This document shows, piece after piece, positions 9,235 through 17,342 of a stretch of 24,098 bases of DNA. The stretch comes from Fidelibacterota bacterium (GTDB taxonomy: Bacteria > Marinisomatota > Marinisomatia > SCGC-AAA003-L08 > TMED6), in assembly GCA_014239355.1 (NCBI GenBank), contig JAAZYZ010000002.1:1-24098 (forward strand), in the 5' to 3' direction. The first letter of the stretch is position 1. The number at the start of each line of letters is the position of its first letter. The notes beneath the pieces are model-generated. The model worked only from the letters and a program-made list of their open reading frames with translations. It ran no database searches and was not told the DNA's origin. The position numbers and the translations under genes were made by a program.

Positions 9235-10413
9235 AATAGCATTATTAAGATCAATATTTGATTCTTGATAGCTATTTAAATATTTACTTAAATCTTTCAC
9301 CCATTTCTGTTCAATTTGGTGGCTATTTTTATATATTTCATATCTTAATAGCCACTCATTTGGGTATGAAGCATCTAATATATCTAATAATCTCTTTCCT
9401 TCAATTTCTTTATTATCAAATTTTTGATATAAACCAATAAGTTCTCTATCATTTTGATTATTGTTTTCAATTGTATTTAATGTAGAAATTTTACTATCAT
9501 TATCACCATATTGTTTTTGATTATATCCACTTTTCATTTTATTGAATGCCATCGTTTTTTCAAATTCAGTTAAAATATCCACCAGATTTGAAAAATCTTT
9601 AGCTACAAATAACTGAGGTTGTTGTTCCGTTATATCATAACTGTAATTAATACAATCAATTGTTAAAGGTATTTTTTTTACATTACTTTTTAAACAATTT
9701 TGACTTTCCCCTACTGATGAAAGTAGCCCTGCCCCATATATTTTAGGATTATTTATAGTACCTATTAATCCATATTCTACTGTCCACCAATGTAACCTAG
9801 ATAATAGAGTAGCTTCACTTGGGGTAGACTCAGCTTCTTTAGCCTCTTTTAATTCTGATTCTGCCTTATCAATTTGTTTTTTTGTTACTTTTTTATCTTC
9901 TTTTAAATCAGAAAGTTTTCTGATTGCAAAATAAATTCTTTCATCTTCCTTTGAGAAGACTGCTTTTGAAGCAATTTTTCCATATTGTTTTAAATAATAA
10001 GAATATTCTTCATTTATAATAATTGGACTATGGCCTGAAGATTCATGCACTATATCTGGAGCAGGAGTATATGTTAAATGTTCACTACTTCTCATATCAC
10101 AGGCAATTGGCAAAATTCCTAAAGCTTGAAATTCCATAAATGCCCATGGCGGTATAAAGCCTCGTACAGGAACTGCTCCCCATCCTATTTTGGACATTTT
10201 TTTATTCATAGTTTTTATTGATGGGATTTTATCAAATGTAATACCAGTTTTATGCAACCCATCATAATATGATTGATGAGCATGTTTTTTAAAGAAAGGA
10301 ATAGATATACCCATTATAAAACTCCATACTTTGTGATCTATAATACTATATCTTTCATAATCTTGATTAACTATATATTGTTTTAAATGTTTTGGTATTT
10401 TTTCAATATTCAT
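9211..10413 (-). CDS. phhA: Biopterin-dependent aromatic amino acid hydroxylase (phenylalanine 4-monooxygenase-like)
   Basis: This 400-residue enzyme hydroxylates an aromatic amino acid (most likely Phe to Tyr) using non-haem Fe(II), O2 and a reduced pterin. The iron ligands are visible: H123 and H128 in DIVHESSGHSP and E213 in HWWTVEYGL, preceded by the family signature LTYTPAPD. Between the second His and the Glu there are 85 residues against about 40 in the human enzyme; the extra segment (about 165-200) is Lys/Glu-rich and likely helical, as in Bacteroidetes-type enzymes. No N-terminal ACT domain is seen. From memory those homologues are considerably longer at the C-terminus. It is the only minus-strand gene, overlapping flavodoxin by 8 bases tail to tail. 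No clear ribosome binding site precedes the ATG. Confidence 0.88.
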   Translation of the reverse strand: MNIEKIPKHLKQYIVNQDYERYSIIDHKVWSFIMGISIPFFKKHAHQSYYDGLHKTGITFDKIPSIKTMNKKMSKIGWGAVPVRGFIPPWAFMEFQALGILPIACDMRSSEHLTYTPAPDIVHESSGHSPIIINEEYSYYLKQYGKIASKAVFSKEDERIYFAIRKLSDLKEDKKVTKKQIDKAESELKEAKEAESTPSEATLLSRLHWWTVEYGLIGTINNPKIYGAGLLSSVGESQNCLKSNVKKIPLTIDCINYSYDITEQQPQLFVAKDFSNLVDILTEFEKTMAFNKMKSGYNQKQYGDNDSKISTLNTIENNNQNDRELIGLYQKFDNKEIEGKRLLDILDASYPNEWLLRYEIYKNSHQIEQKWVKDLSKYLNSYQESNIDLNNAIKRGLNII

Positions 10414-10505
10414 ATACCAATAATTTAATCAAATTGGTTTTATTTAAATAATAAAAATCATATTTTAATCATTAGATTATGTTACATTTATAGTATCAAA
10501 AAAAA
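10414..10505. promoter_or_regulatory. Divergent intergenic region with promoters for phhA and the envelope operon
   Basis: This 92-base, very A/T-rich gap separates the starts of two divergent genes, so it must contain, or lie downstream of, promoters for both. Candidate -10-like elements on the + strand include TATAGT at 10489-10494, which would give a very short leader for the acyltransferase gene. No convincing -35 partner or operator dyad is seen. Assignment rests on gene orientation. Confidence 0.4.
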
Positions 10506-11375
10506 ATGACATCTTTTTTATCTTATTTAATTGTTCTATTAATATCAATTTTCTTTAATCTTTTTCCAAGAGGTATAAGTTTAATGTTTGGAAGACTAAT
10601 AGGGCGAATGATGTACTATATAATTCCTATCAGAAAAAATGTAGCTTTACAAAATATACAAGATAATTTCCCTGAATTAAACAATAAGAAACACGTTCAA
10701 ATATTAAAAAATACATATATTCACTTTGGTATGGTGTTATCTGATTTTTTAAGACAAAACCAATTAGATGAAAAAAAGATTAAAAAAACAGTTAATATAG
10801 ATGATGAAACTATAAAAATTCTTAAGGATAGTCCAGGATCTATTATTATGACGGGCCATTTAGGAAATTGGGAGTATTTTTTACCGATTTTTGGATTAAA
10901 TGACATTAAATTTAGCATTGTTGCTCAAGCCATTAAAAATTCTTATTTAAATAACTTATTTTTAAAATATAGAACTTTTAAGAATGTTCAAATTATATTT
11001 AGAAAAGAAGGTAAAGAAAAAATGATAAAAGCATTAAATGATAAATTTCATCTTGGGCTTGCATCCGATCAGAATGCAGGTAAAAGAGGCACATTAGTTA
11101 ACCTTTTGAATATTGATATATCAATTCCTAAGGGAGCTGGAATATTTCACCTTAAGACTAAAAAACCAATTCTTTTAGGATATTGTGTTATGAATAAAGA
11201 TTATAATTATGATTTTTTTATTAAATATTTAGATACTTCACAAATAAAAGAATCAAAAAGTGAAGTTGTTAAAAATATTAATAGTGAATTCACAAAGAGT
11301 TTAGGAGAAATGATATTAAAATATCCTAATCAATATTTTTGGTTTCATAAGATGAAAAATAAGAAAGAATATTAA
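10506..11375 (+). CDS. Lipid A biosynthesis (KDO2-lipid IVA) acyltransferase, HtrB/LpxL family
   Basis: This 289-residue inner-membrane acyltransferase has an N-terminal membrane anchor (about 2-20), a basic juxtamembrane region, and the catalytic HX4E motif at HLGNWE (H118, E123). Later family segments include GLASDQNAGKRG and the end IKYPNQYFWFHKMK-like region, matching the conserved WFH near the C-terminus. It adds a secondary acyl chain to lipid A. Length is close to the usual 290-310. It opens the long envelope operon, and the next gene starts within its stop codon (TAATG). Which acyl chain or position it uses cannot be told. Confidence 0.9.
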   Translation: MTSFLSYLIVLLISIFFNLFPRGISLMFGRLIGRMMYYIIPIRKNVALQNIQDNFPELNNKKHVQILKNTYIHFGMVLSDFLRQNQLDEKKIKKTVNIDDETIKILKDSPGSIIMTGHLGNWEYFLPIFGLNDIKFSIVAQAIKNSYLNNLFLKYRTFKNVQIIFRKEGKEKMIKALNDKFHLGLASDQNAGKRGTLVNLLNIDISIPKGAGIFHLKTKKPILLGYCVMNKDYNYDFFIKYLDTSQIKESKSEVVKNINSEFTKSLGEMILKYPNQYFWFHKMKNKKEY

Positions 11376-11950
11376 TGATTATTCAAAATGACAGAATAGA
11401 TCATGCAATAAAAAATCTTGAAGATAGTAATATGATTATATATGAAACGGACACATTGTATGGTTTAGGTGTAGATGCAACTAATTCTATAGCAATAAAT
11501 AAAATTAATGAATTAAAAAAAAGGAAAACTCCTTTATCAATTATGTTAAAATCAATTGATGAGATAGAGCATTATGCAATAATAAAAAAAAATGATTTTA
11601 ATAGTATAGAAAAATTATTGCCAGGGCCATTTACTATTTTATTGAAATCAAAGCCATCAAATTTATCAGTTCTTGTAGAACAAAATTCTAATAAAATTGG
11701 TATTAGAGTCCCAAATAATAAATTTTGTTTAGATTTATTAAAACAGTATAATAAACCTATTATAACTACTAGTGTAAATTTACATGGTCAAAAAGCTCTA
11801 AATAATATTGATGAAATTAAAAAAACATTCTTTAATATTGATATATATGCAGGAAACATTAATAATAAATCAAAAGGTTCTACTATTTTAGACTTTACAG
11901 AAGTAGAGACTAAAATTATTAGACAAGGTGATGGAATATACAAAAGATGA
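11375..11950 (+). CDS. tsaC: L-threonylcarbamoyladenylate synthase (Sua5/YrdC/TsaC)
   Basis: This 191-residue YrdC-domain protein has ETDTLYGLGVDATNS (24-38) and KRKTPLSIML (49-58), the conserved Lys/Arg set that holds ATP and bicarbonate, then LPGPFTILLK, IGIRVPNNKF and ITTSVNLHG. It makes threonylcarbamoyl-AMP for t6A37 formation in ANN-decoding tRNAs. It is the short form without the C-terminal Sua5 domain. Placement between lipid A genes is presumably translational convenience: it overlaps both neighbours (TAATG upstream, ATGA downstream). Confidence 0.93.
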   Translation: MIIQNDRIDHAIKNLEDSNMIIYETDTLYGLGVDATNSIAINKINELKKRKTPLSIMLKSIDEIEHYAIIKKNDFNSIEKLLPGPFTILLKSKPSNLSVLVEQNSNKIGIRVPNNKFCLDLLKQYNKPIITTSVNLHGQKALNNIDEIKKTFFNIDIYAGNINNKSKGSTILDFTEVETKIIRQGDGIYKR

Positions 11951-13761
11951 AAACATTTAAGAGAATACTGAGTTATACTAGTTCTTTTAGAGGGCTTATT
12001 TTTTTATCAATTCTATCTTCTATATTTTACGTAGCATTGAATTCTATGTCAATATGGTTAATTGGGACTATGCTTGGTAATGTAATGACAGGGAATCAAT
12101 TAATAATAAATAAGCCTGTATCTTTAAATGAACAATTAAATTCTTTAGTACAAAATTTAATTGGGACAGGTTCTCAGATTGAACAATTAAAATCTTTATG
12201 TATTTTATTAGTAATTATTTTTATTATTAAAAACGTACTCTTTTATGTTAGTAATTTGATTATGGCTTATGTTCAGAATCATGTGATTACAAACATTAGA
12301 ATTAAATTATTTAAACATATTAGTACTTTATCTTTATCTTTTTTTAATAACTCTAAAATATCTGATTTGAGTTCTATTTTGATAAGAGATATTTCAGGAA
12401 TGCGTGTTGCATTTTCACAAAGTTTACAAAAGTTAATTGTAGAGCCTATCAGTATATTGTCTTTTATATTTTTACTCTTAATAATAAATATAAAATTTGC
12501 TATTCTAGTTATAGTAATTATTCCTTTATCTGGTTTTTTTAGTTTTAAAGTAGGTCAAAGTATTAGAAGAAAGTCTAGAAGAACTAGTATTCAAAGTGCA
12601 GGTATTTTAAATATAATAAAGGAAACTTTAAGTAATATAAAGATTGTTAAGATTTTTAATTTAGAGCAATTAGAAAACAATAAATTCATTCAAGAAAATA
12701 AAAAATATTTTAATCTTATTTTTAAACAATCAAAATTATCAAATCTTTTAACTCCAATTAATGAAACAATAGGTTTACTTGTTGGGATATTATTAATTTG
12801 GTTTGGTGGTATTAGTGTTTTAGAACATCAGACTATGAAGTCAGATGATTTTATAAAATTCATATTACTTCTTTTTGCAATGCTTCAACCAATAAGGAAA
12901 CTTTCAAATATAAATGTATTATTTCAAAATGGAATTGCTGCAGCTGAAAGAGTATTTTCTGTTTTTGATAATAATGAGAAAATAAATCAAGATAGGAATG
13001 CAATTGAAATTAAAAATTTCAACAGTAAAATAGAATTTAAAAATGTTTCATTTAAGTATAATGTTTCTAGTGATATTAAGATATTAGAAAATATAAATAT
13101 TGTAATCAAAAAAGGTGAAACTATTGCAATAGTTGGCGAAAGTGGTGCAGGAAAATCAACTTTTTCAGAATTGATTCCAAGACTTTATGATGTAACTGAA
13201 GGCGAGTTAATTTTTGATAATTTTAATATTAAAAAATACACATTAAAAAGTTTAAGAGACTTAATTGGTGTTGTAACTCAAAATTCAATTTTATTTAATG
13301 AAACAATAAAATCTAATATTTCTTATGGTAATGACAAAGTAACAGAAAAGCAGCTTTTAGAAGCAGTTAAATCTGCAAATTTAGAGGACTTAATTAATAA
13401 ATTTTCCAATGGTATTAATACTCAAATCGGGGAAAATGGTGTAAAGCTTTCAGGTGGAGAAAAACAAAGGCTTTCAATTGCAAGGGCAATTATAAAAAAT
13501 CCTGAAATTTTAATTTTAGATGAAGCTACAGCATCATTAGATTCTGATTCAGAAAATAAGGTTCATGAAGCAATTAATAATCTAATTAAAGATAGAACAG
13601 TTATTGTTATTGCTCATAGATTATCTACTGTTGTAAACGCAGACAAAATCTTGGTATTTAATAAGGGAAAAATTATAGATCAAGGTACTCATAAAGAATT
13701 AATGCAAAATTCAGATATTTATAAAAATTTGTACAAATTGCAACTAGGTAATTCTAATTAA
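11947..13761 (+). CDS. msbA: ABC exporter, MsbA-like lipid A flippase (fused TMD-NBD half transporter)
   Basis: This 604-residue half transporter has six membrane helices over about 1-320 and a nucleotide-binding domain with Walker A GESGAGKST (397-405), Q-loop VTQNSILF, signature LSGGEKQR (501-508), Walker B ILILDEATA (521-529) and H-loop H557. The homodimer flips lipid-linked substrates across the inner membrane. Position immediately downstream of an HtrB-type acyltransferase supports lipid A/LPS core as substrate, although the downstream glycan genes leave open another lipid-linked glycan. A structured inverted repeat follows the stop codon. Confidence 0.9.
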   Translation: MKTFKRILSYTSSFRGLIFLSILSSIFYVALNSMSIWLIGTMLGNVMTGNQLIINKPVSLNEQLNSLVQNLIGTGSQIEQLKSLCILLVIIFIIKNVLFYVSNLIMAYVQNHVITNIRIKLFKHISTLSLSFFNNSKISDLSSILIRDISGMRVAFSQSLQKLIVEPISILSFIFLLLIINIKFAILVIVIIPLSGFFSFKVGQSIRRKSRRTSIQSAGILNIIKETLSNIKIVKIFNLEQLENNKFIQENKKYFNLIFKQSKLSNLLTPINETIGLLVGILLIWFGGISVLEHQTMKSDDFIKFILLLFAMLQPIRKLSNINVLFQNGIAAAERVFSVFDNNEKINQDRNAIEIKNFNSKIEFKNVSFKYNVSSDIKILENINIVIKKGETIAIVGESGAGKSTFSELIPRLYDVTEGELIFDNFNIKKYTLKSLRDLIGVVTQNSILFNETIKSNISYGNDKVTEKQLLEAVKSANLEDLINKFSNGINTQIGENGVKLSGGEKQRLSIARAIIKNPEILILDEATASLDSDSENKVHEAINNLIKDRTVIVIAHRLSTVVNADKILVFNKGKIIDQGTHKELMQNSDIYKNLYKLQLGNSN

Positions 13762-13798
13762 AGTATACTTTATACAGTAATACTGTTTGCATATACTT
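13761..13798. repeat. Nested inverted repeats after msbA
   Basis: AAGTATA (13761-13767) is complementary to TATACTT (13792-13798). Between them lies a second near-perfect palindrome, ACAGTA-A-TACTGT (13774-13786). AAGTATACTT (13761-13770) is itself a palindrome. As RNA this could fold into an outer 7-bp stem enclosing an ACAG/CTGT hairpin. There is no T-run, so it is not a canonical terminator. It sits in the 93-base gap between the conserved msbA and the accessory-looking glycan block, and could be an operator, a processing site or an attenuator-like structure. Confidence 0.45.
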
Positions 13799-13854
13799 AA
13801 TATCGATAATAAATTTAAAGCAGTTTTGAAAATTAAAATTAAAATACAGATTAA

Positions 13855-14526
13855 ATGAATGTAATTATTCTCGCAGCAGGTAAAGGTTCAAGATTAGGAA
13901 TGCCCCATCCAAAATGTTTAACAAAACTTAAAACTGGTGAGACTATCTTAGAACGACAAATTAATGCTTTATCAAAATATATTAATAAAAAAAATATAAA
14001 TATAGTTGTTGGGTTTCAAAAAGAATCAATTATGAATGCATTTCCAGGTTGTAATTTTATTATTAACCATGAATTTGATAAAAATAACACATCAAAAAGT
14101 TTACTTTGCGCTTTATATCAAAAATATGATTCTGATATTATTTGGTTAAATGGAGATGTGGTATTTGATTCAAAAATATTAATACCTTTAATCAAATCAA
14201 AAAAATCATGTATGTTAGTAAATACCAGTTCAGTGTCAGATGAAGAAGTTAAATATAATCTAAATAATAATGGAACGATAAAAAAAGTTTCCAAAGAAAT
14301 AGATGATGGACTTGGTGAGGCAGTTGGAGTTAACAAAATTTTAAAAAGACATACTAAACAGTTTATAAAAGCCCTAGAAGAATGCTCTGAACAAGACTAT
14401 TTTGAATTTGCTATTGAAAAAATAATTAACAAAAAAATTCCTATATATCCAATAGATATTTCATCAAATCTATGTATGGAAATAGATTTTAAAGAAGACT
14501 TAGATTTAGTAAATAAAGAACTTTAA
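13855..14526 (+). CDS. LicC-like nucleotidyltransferase (phosphocholine/sugar-phosphate cytidylyltransferase family)
   Basis: This 223-residue NTP-transferase has the N-terminal signature ILAAGKGSRLGMPHPKCL (G-x-G-x-R, K20), a WLNGDVVFD metal-binding segment near residue 100, and a C-terminal acidic motif MEIDFKEDL. The pattern, including FDKNNTSKSLLCAL and the final EID, resembles LicC (phosphocholine cytidylyltransferase) more than RmlA/GalU. A LicD-family gene follows 7 bases later, so activation of a phospho-amino-alcohol or polyol phosphate for transfer to a surface glycan is plausible. No choline kinase (LicA) or choline transporter is in the window. Substrate is not determinable from sequence. 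Confidence 0.75.
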   Translation: MNVIILAAGKGSRLGMPHPKCLTKLKTGETILERQINALSKYINKKNINIVVGFQKESIMNAFPGCNFIINHEFDKNNTSKSLLCALYQKYDSDIIWLNGDVVFDSKILIPLIKSKKSCMLVNTSSVSDEEVKYNLNNNGTIKKVSKEIDDGLGEAVGVNKILKRHTKQFIKALEECSEQDYFEFAIEKIINKKIPIYPIDISSNLCMEIDFKEDLDLVNKEL

Positions 14527-14533
14527 TAATCAA

Positions 14534-15592
14534 TTGAAAACTTATTTTAAAAACACTTTAGAAGTAATGAATAAATTAAATATTCATTATTCCATTGGAG
14601 CTGATTCGCTACTTGGTTTAGGTGAAGGCAATTTATTTAAGTATTCAAAAAATTTAAAAATCTATATAAAGAAATATAATATTGTAAAAATAGTGCTTTT
14701 ATTTTTAATTCTAATTAGTAAAAAAATAATATTAAAACCAAAAATAGAAGATAAAAAACTACTCTTCAAATTAAGGTATAAACGAAATCTCACATCTAAA
14801 GATAGCACTTGGATAAAATGTTATATAATGAAAAGAAATACTAATTTTTATTATGTAAAAACAGGAAATAAAAATGCATACTTTAATTATAAAGATATGG
14901 AATTAAGGAAATATAATATTGATGGATTGTATGTGAATGTTCCATCTAACATGGAAAGATTTATTGTTAAATATAAAAAAGAATTACTTTTTGATTTTTA
15001 TAAAGATTATAACATAGAATTCAATTCTAAAAATGAAAAGAAAGCAATAGAATTTTTATTTGATGTTAAGAGTAAACTTGATGAATTATCAATTAGTTAT
15101 TGGATTGAAGGTGGCACATTATTAGGAGCTATTAGAGATAAAAAATTAATTCCCTGGGATCATGATATTGATATGGGGATTATTAATAAATCTGATGAGA
15201 TGATTGAACAAGTAATTCAAAAATTAAAAACTTTTTTTTATGTAAGCGTAAAAGGTTTTAAAGAAGTTGAAGGGGTATGGAATTTAGGTAAATACAGAGT
15301 TTTAAAGATTTACCCAAGAAAAAATATTTTTTTTAAAGATAATCTTTGCTTAGATATATTTATCTACTATTTAGATGAAAATCATTACAAATATGTAGTA
15401 TGGAATAAAAATGCATATCATGAAAGAAAATTTTTTGATAATCTAGAACAAATAGAATTTTATGGAAAATTAATTAATGTTCCTTATGATTCTGAAAAAT
15501 TTTTAGAGAAAAAATATGGTTCTGATTGGAAAACTCCTAAAAAAAGATGGAATGTAGCTTTAGATGATGGCTCAGTTATAAAAGAATATTAA
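14534..15592 (+). CDS. LicD/fukutin-family phosphotransferase with internal duplication
   Basis: The C-terminal half (about 175-352) is a LicD-family nucleotidyltransferase-fold domain: SYWIEGGTLLGAIRDKKLIP, then WDHDIDMGI (D209, D211, D213), a third acid in LCLDIFIYY, and the terminal INVPYDSEKFLEKKYG. The N-terminal half (1-160) repeats the same landmarks in degenerate form: HYSIGADSLLGLGEG, then YSKNLKIYI where the acids are S38, N40 and K42, and VNVPSNMERFIVKY. LicD/FKRP proteins transfer phosphocholine or polyol phosphate from CDP donors to glycans. A short hydrophobic stretch (about 51-62) could be membrane-associated. The start is a TTG at 14534; ATG 14567 (residue 12) is the alternative. 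Confidence 0.82.
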   Translation: MKTYFKNTLEVMNKLNIHYSIGADSLLGLGEGNLFKYSKNLKIYIKKYNIVKIVLLFLILISKKIILKPKIEDKKLLFKLRYKRNLTSKDSTWIKCYIMKRNTNFYYVKTGNKNAYFNYKDMELRKYNIDGLYVNVPSNMERFIVKYKKELLFDFYKDYNIEFNSKNEKKAIEFLFDVKSKLDELSISYWIEGGTLLGAIRDKKLIPWDHDIDMGIINKSDEMIEQVIQKLKTFFYVSVKGFKEVEGVWNLGKYRVLKIYPRKNIFFKDNLCLDIFIYYLDENHYKYVVWNKNAYHERKFFDNLEQIEFYGKLINVPYDSEKFLEKKYGSDWKTPKKRWNVALDDGSVIKEY

Positions 15593-15627
15593 AAATTCAT
15601 TTAAAAAATGAAAAAAATAATGTATTT

Positions 15628-16701
15628 ATGAATAAAAATAATAATTATAATATTGATTTTTGTTGGTCAAGTCAAAAGGAATATTTTAGTTTAAAGCCAC
15701 TCTATATTGAATCTCAGAAAATGAATCTTAATACTAGACTATTAAAAATTCACAAAAATAGAATACGTAATTATTTTAATTTTTCAAATTTATCTAATCA
15801 TATTGTTATATCTCACGATCAGGCTTTAAGAAGAGTTCAGAAATTAGGTTGGAGGGGTTCTTATATATATGTTGAGCATGGATTAGGTGCAATGAAATAT
15901 TATACCTACAAATATTCTTTCTTTCATGATTCTAATTTACTTTTTTATCCAGGAGAAATTTTTCAAAAAAAGATGAAATCTATTAATCCTAATTTTAAAA
16001 ATGGTTTATTAGGAGGTTATCCTAAGATGGATGAACTTCATTCTCTTACAATAGATAAAAAGAGTTTATGTTTGAAATATAAATTAAATCCTGATAAACC
16101 TATTAAATTATTTGCACCATCATGGGGTGGAAAATATTCAAATAATTCTGGTATAAATAATATTAAATTTTTTAAAAATATTGATAATCTTTTAGTGATT
16201 CCTCATCCAGCTGATTATAAAATTGCAAAAAAATATGATGTAATAATCCCAGGCAAAGAGGAAAATATTAATCAATTTATACATTTAGCAGATATAATTA
16301 TAAGTGAAGTATCTTCAGTAGTAGCCGAAGCATGTTTAATAAATAAGCCTGTTATTCAATTAGTTCTCGATCAATTTCCAGGATGCTTCCCAGAAAAAGA
16401 TAAAAGAAAGAATGAAGATTGGATTGATGGCGAAGTGTTAGAGACTGAACTTTTAATAAACAGAAGAAATAGGCCATTTAAAATTCCTTATATAGATGAA
16501 GATTGGATTTTAGGTCATACATGTAGACCTAAAGATATAAAAGAGACAATAAATTTGGCTCTAAAAGAATCTGATAAATATAAGAAAAATAGAATTTACT
16601 GGTCAGAACAATCTTGCTATAAATTTGATGGAAGTATTTCTAATAGAATAATGATGATGATTAAAGAATTTGTTACATCTGGTAAACGTATACAATTATA
16701 A
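15628..16701 (+). CDS. CDP-glycerol glycerophosphotransferase-like (TagB/TagF family) transferase
   Basis: This 357-residue GT-B-type protein has family landmarks of the TagF/TarL polyol-phosphate transferases: VEHGLGAMKYY (H84), LLGGYPKMDEL (127-137), LFAPSWGG (161-168), VIPHPADY (H193) and IISEVSSVVAEACLINKPVI (224-243), the equivalent of the donor-binding D/E-S-S motif. These enzymes transfer glycerol- or ribitol-phosphate from CDP-linked donors to a lipid-linked glycan. There is no membrane anchor. In a Gram-negative it more likely decorates LPS or capsule than makes teichoic acid. No Shine-Dalgarno precedes ATG 15628. The donor is not known. Confidence 0.78.
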   Translation: MNKNNNYNIDFCWSSQKEYFSLKPLYIESQKMNLNTRLLKIHKNRIRNYFNFSNLSNHIVISHDQALRRVQKLGWRGSYIYVEHGLGAMKYYTYKYSFFHDSNLLFYPGEIFQKKMKSINPNFKNGLLGGYPKMDELHSLTIDKKSLCLKYKLNPDKPIKLFAPSWGGKYSNNSGINNIKFFKNIDNLLVIPHPADYKIAKKYDVIIPGKEENINQFIHLADIIISEVSSVVAEACLINKPVIQLVLDQFPGCFPEKDKRKNEDWIDGEVLETELLINRRNRPFKIPYIDEDWILGHTCRPKDIKETINLALKESDKYKKNRIYWSEQSCYKFDGSISNRIMMMIKEFVTSGKRIQL

Positions 16702-16735
16702 TGATATATATTCAATAAATTATTAAATTATAATT

Positions 16736-17338
16736 GTGGATGATAAAATTTTAATAATAGCCAATGGCCCATCAATATTAAAGCAAAAATTTGGAACAGA
16801 GATTGATAAGTTCCATGAAGTTGCAAGAATTAATAATTATCAGACGGATGGTTTTGATGAATGTGTAGGTTCTAAAACTACAATATGGTTTAATGGAGGT
16901 AATCAAAACTTAAAAAAACCAAAATTTTACCCTAAAAAAGTAGTTGTATTTATTCCTTATAAAATATTAAATCGAAAAGAAGAAAAAGTTAATAAGAAAT
17001 TGCCCTTTAGATTGGGTATGAATTCTAACGATTACATAGTAATCAAAAAAGAAAAAATGAAAGAATATGAAAATAAATCAAATATAGAAAGGCCTACAAC
17101 AGGTTTTAATTCTATATTATGGGCAATTGATAATTATAAAGAAGTAATTATTCATGGCTTTGATTTTTTCCAAGATGGGAAAGAGCATTATTATGATTCT
17201 TTTTTTATGAAAAAAATTTCAAATTTAAAAATCATGAAGAAAAGTCAAAAACATGATAATATTGGAGAAAAAGAATTTATTCAAGCATTAATTAAGAAAA
17301 ATAAAGTTATTCAATTATCAGATTTTTTGAAAAGGTGA
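16736..17338 (+). CDS. GT29 sialyltransferase-like glycosyltransferase
   Basis: This 200-residue protein carries the landmarks of the sialyltransferase family GT29. Sialylmotif L is ILIIANGPSILKQ...EIDKFHEVARINN...VGSKTT (5-49). Sialylmotif S is RPTTGFNSILWAID...EVIIHGFDFF (119-145). Motif III is HYYD (151-154). Motif VS is H173-x4-E178, whose His is the catalytic residue in vertebrate enzymes. GT29 enzymes use CMP-sialic acid, and a NeuA-like CMP-sugar synthetase is encoded two genes downstream, which supports a CMP-nonulosonate or CMP-Kdo-like donor. No signal peptide or membrane anchor is seen, so it acts in the cytoplasm on a lipid-linked acceptor by inference. The cysteine pair linking motifs L and S in animal enzymes is absent. 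The start is GTG 16736, with no clear ribosome binding site. Confidence 0.78.
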   Translation: MDDKILIIANGPSILKQKFGTEIDKFHEVARINNYQTDGFDECVGSKTTIWFNGGNQNLKKPKFYPKKVVVFIPYKILNRKEEKVNKKLPFRLGMNSNDYIVIKKEKMKEYENKSNIERPTTGFNSILWAIDNYKEVIIHGFDFFQDGKEHYYDSFFMKKISNLKIMKKSQKHDNIGEKEFIQALIKKNKVIQLSDFLKR

Positions 17339-17342
17339 AAAG

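Noticed and set aside
15608..15631. Seven-codon leader frame overlapping the TagF-like start by ATGA
   Set aside because: Too short and too A-rich to separate from chance, and it has no ribosome binding site.
15628..16701. Evidence for a Gram-positive teichoic acid locus
   Set aside because: The TagF-like family also occurs in Gram-negative capsule and LPS loci; WaaA, MsbA-type and HtrB-type genes in the same operon point to an outer membrane.
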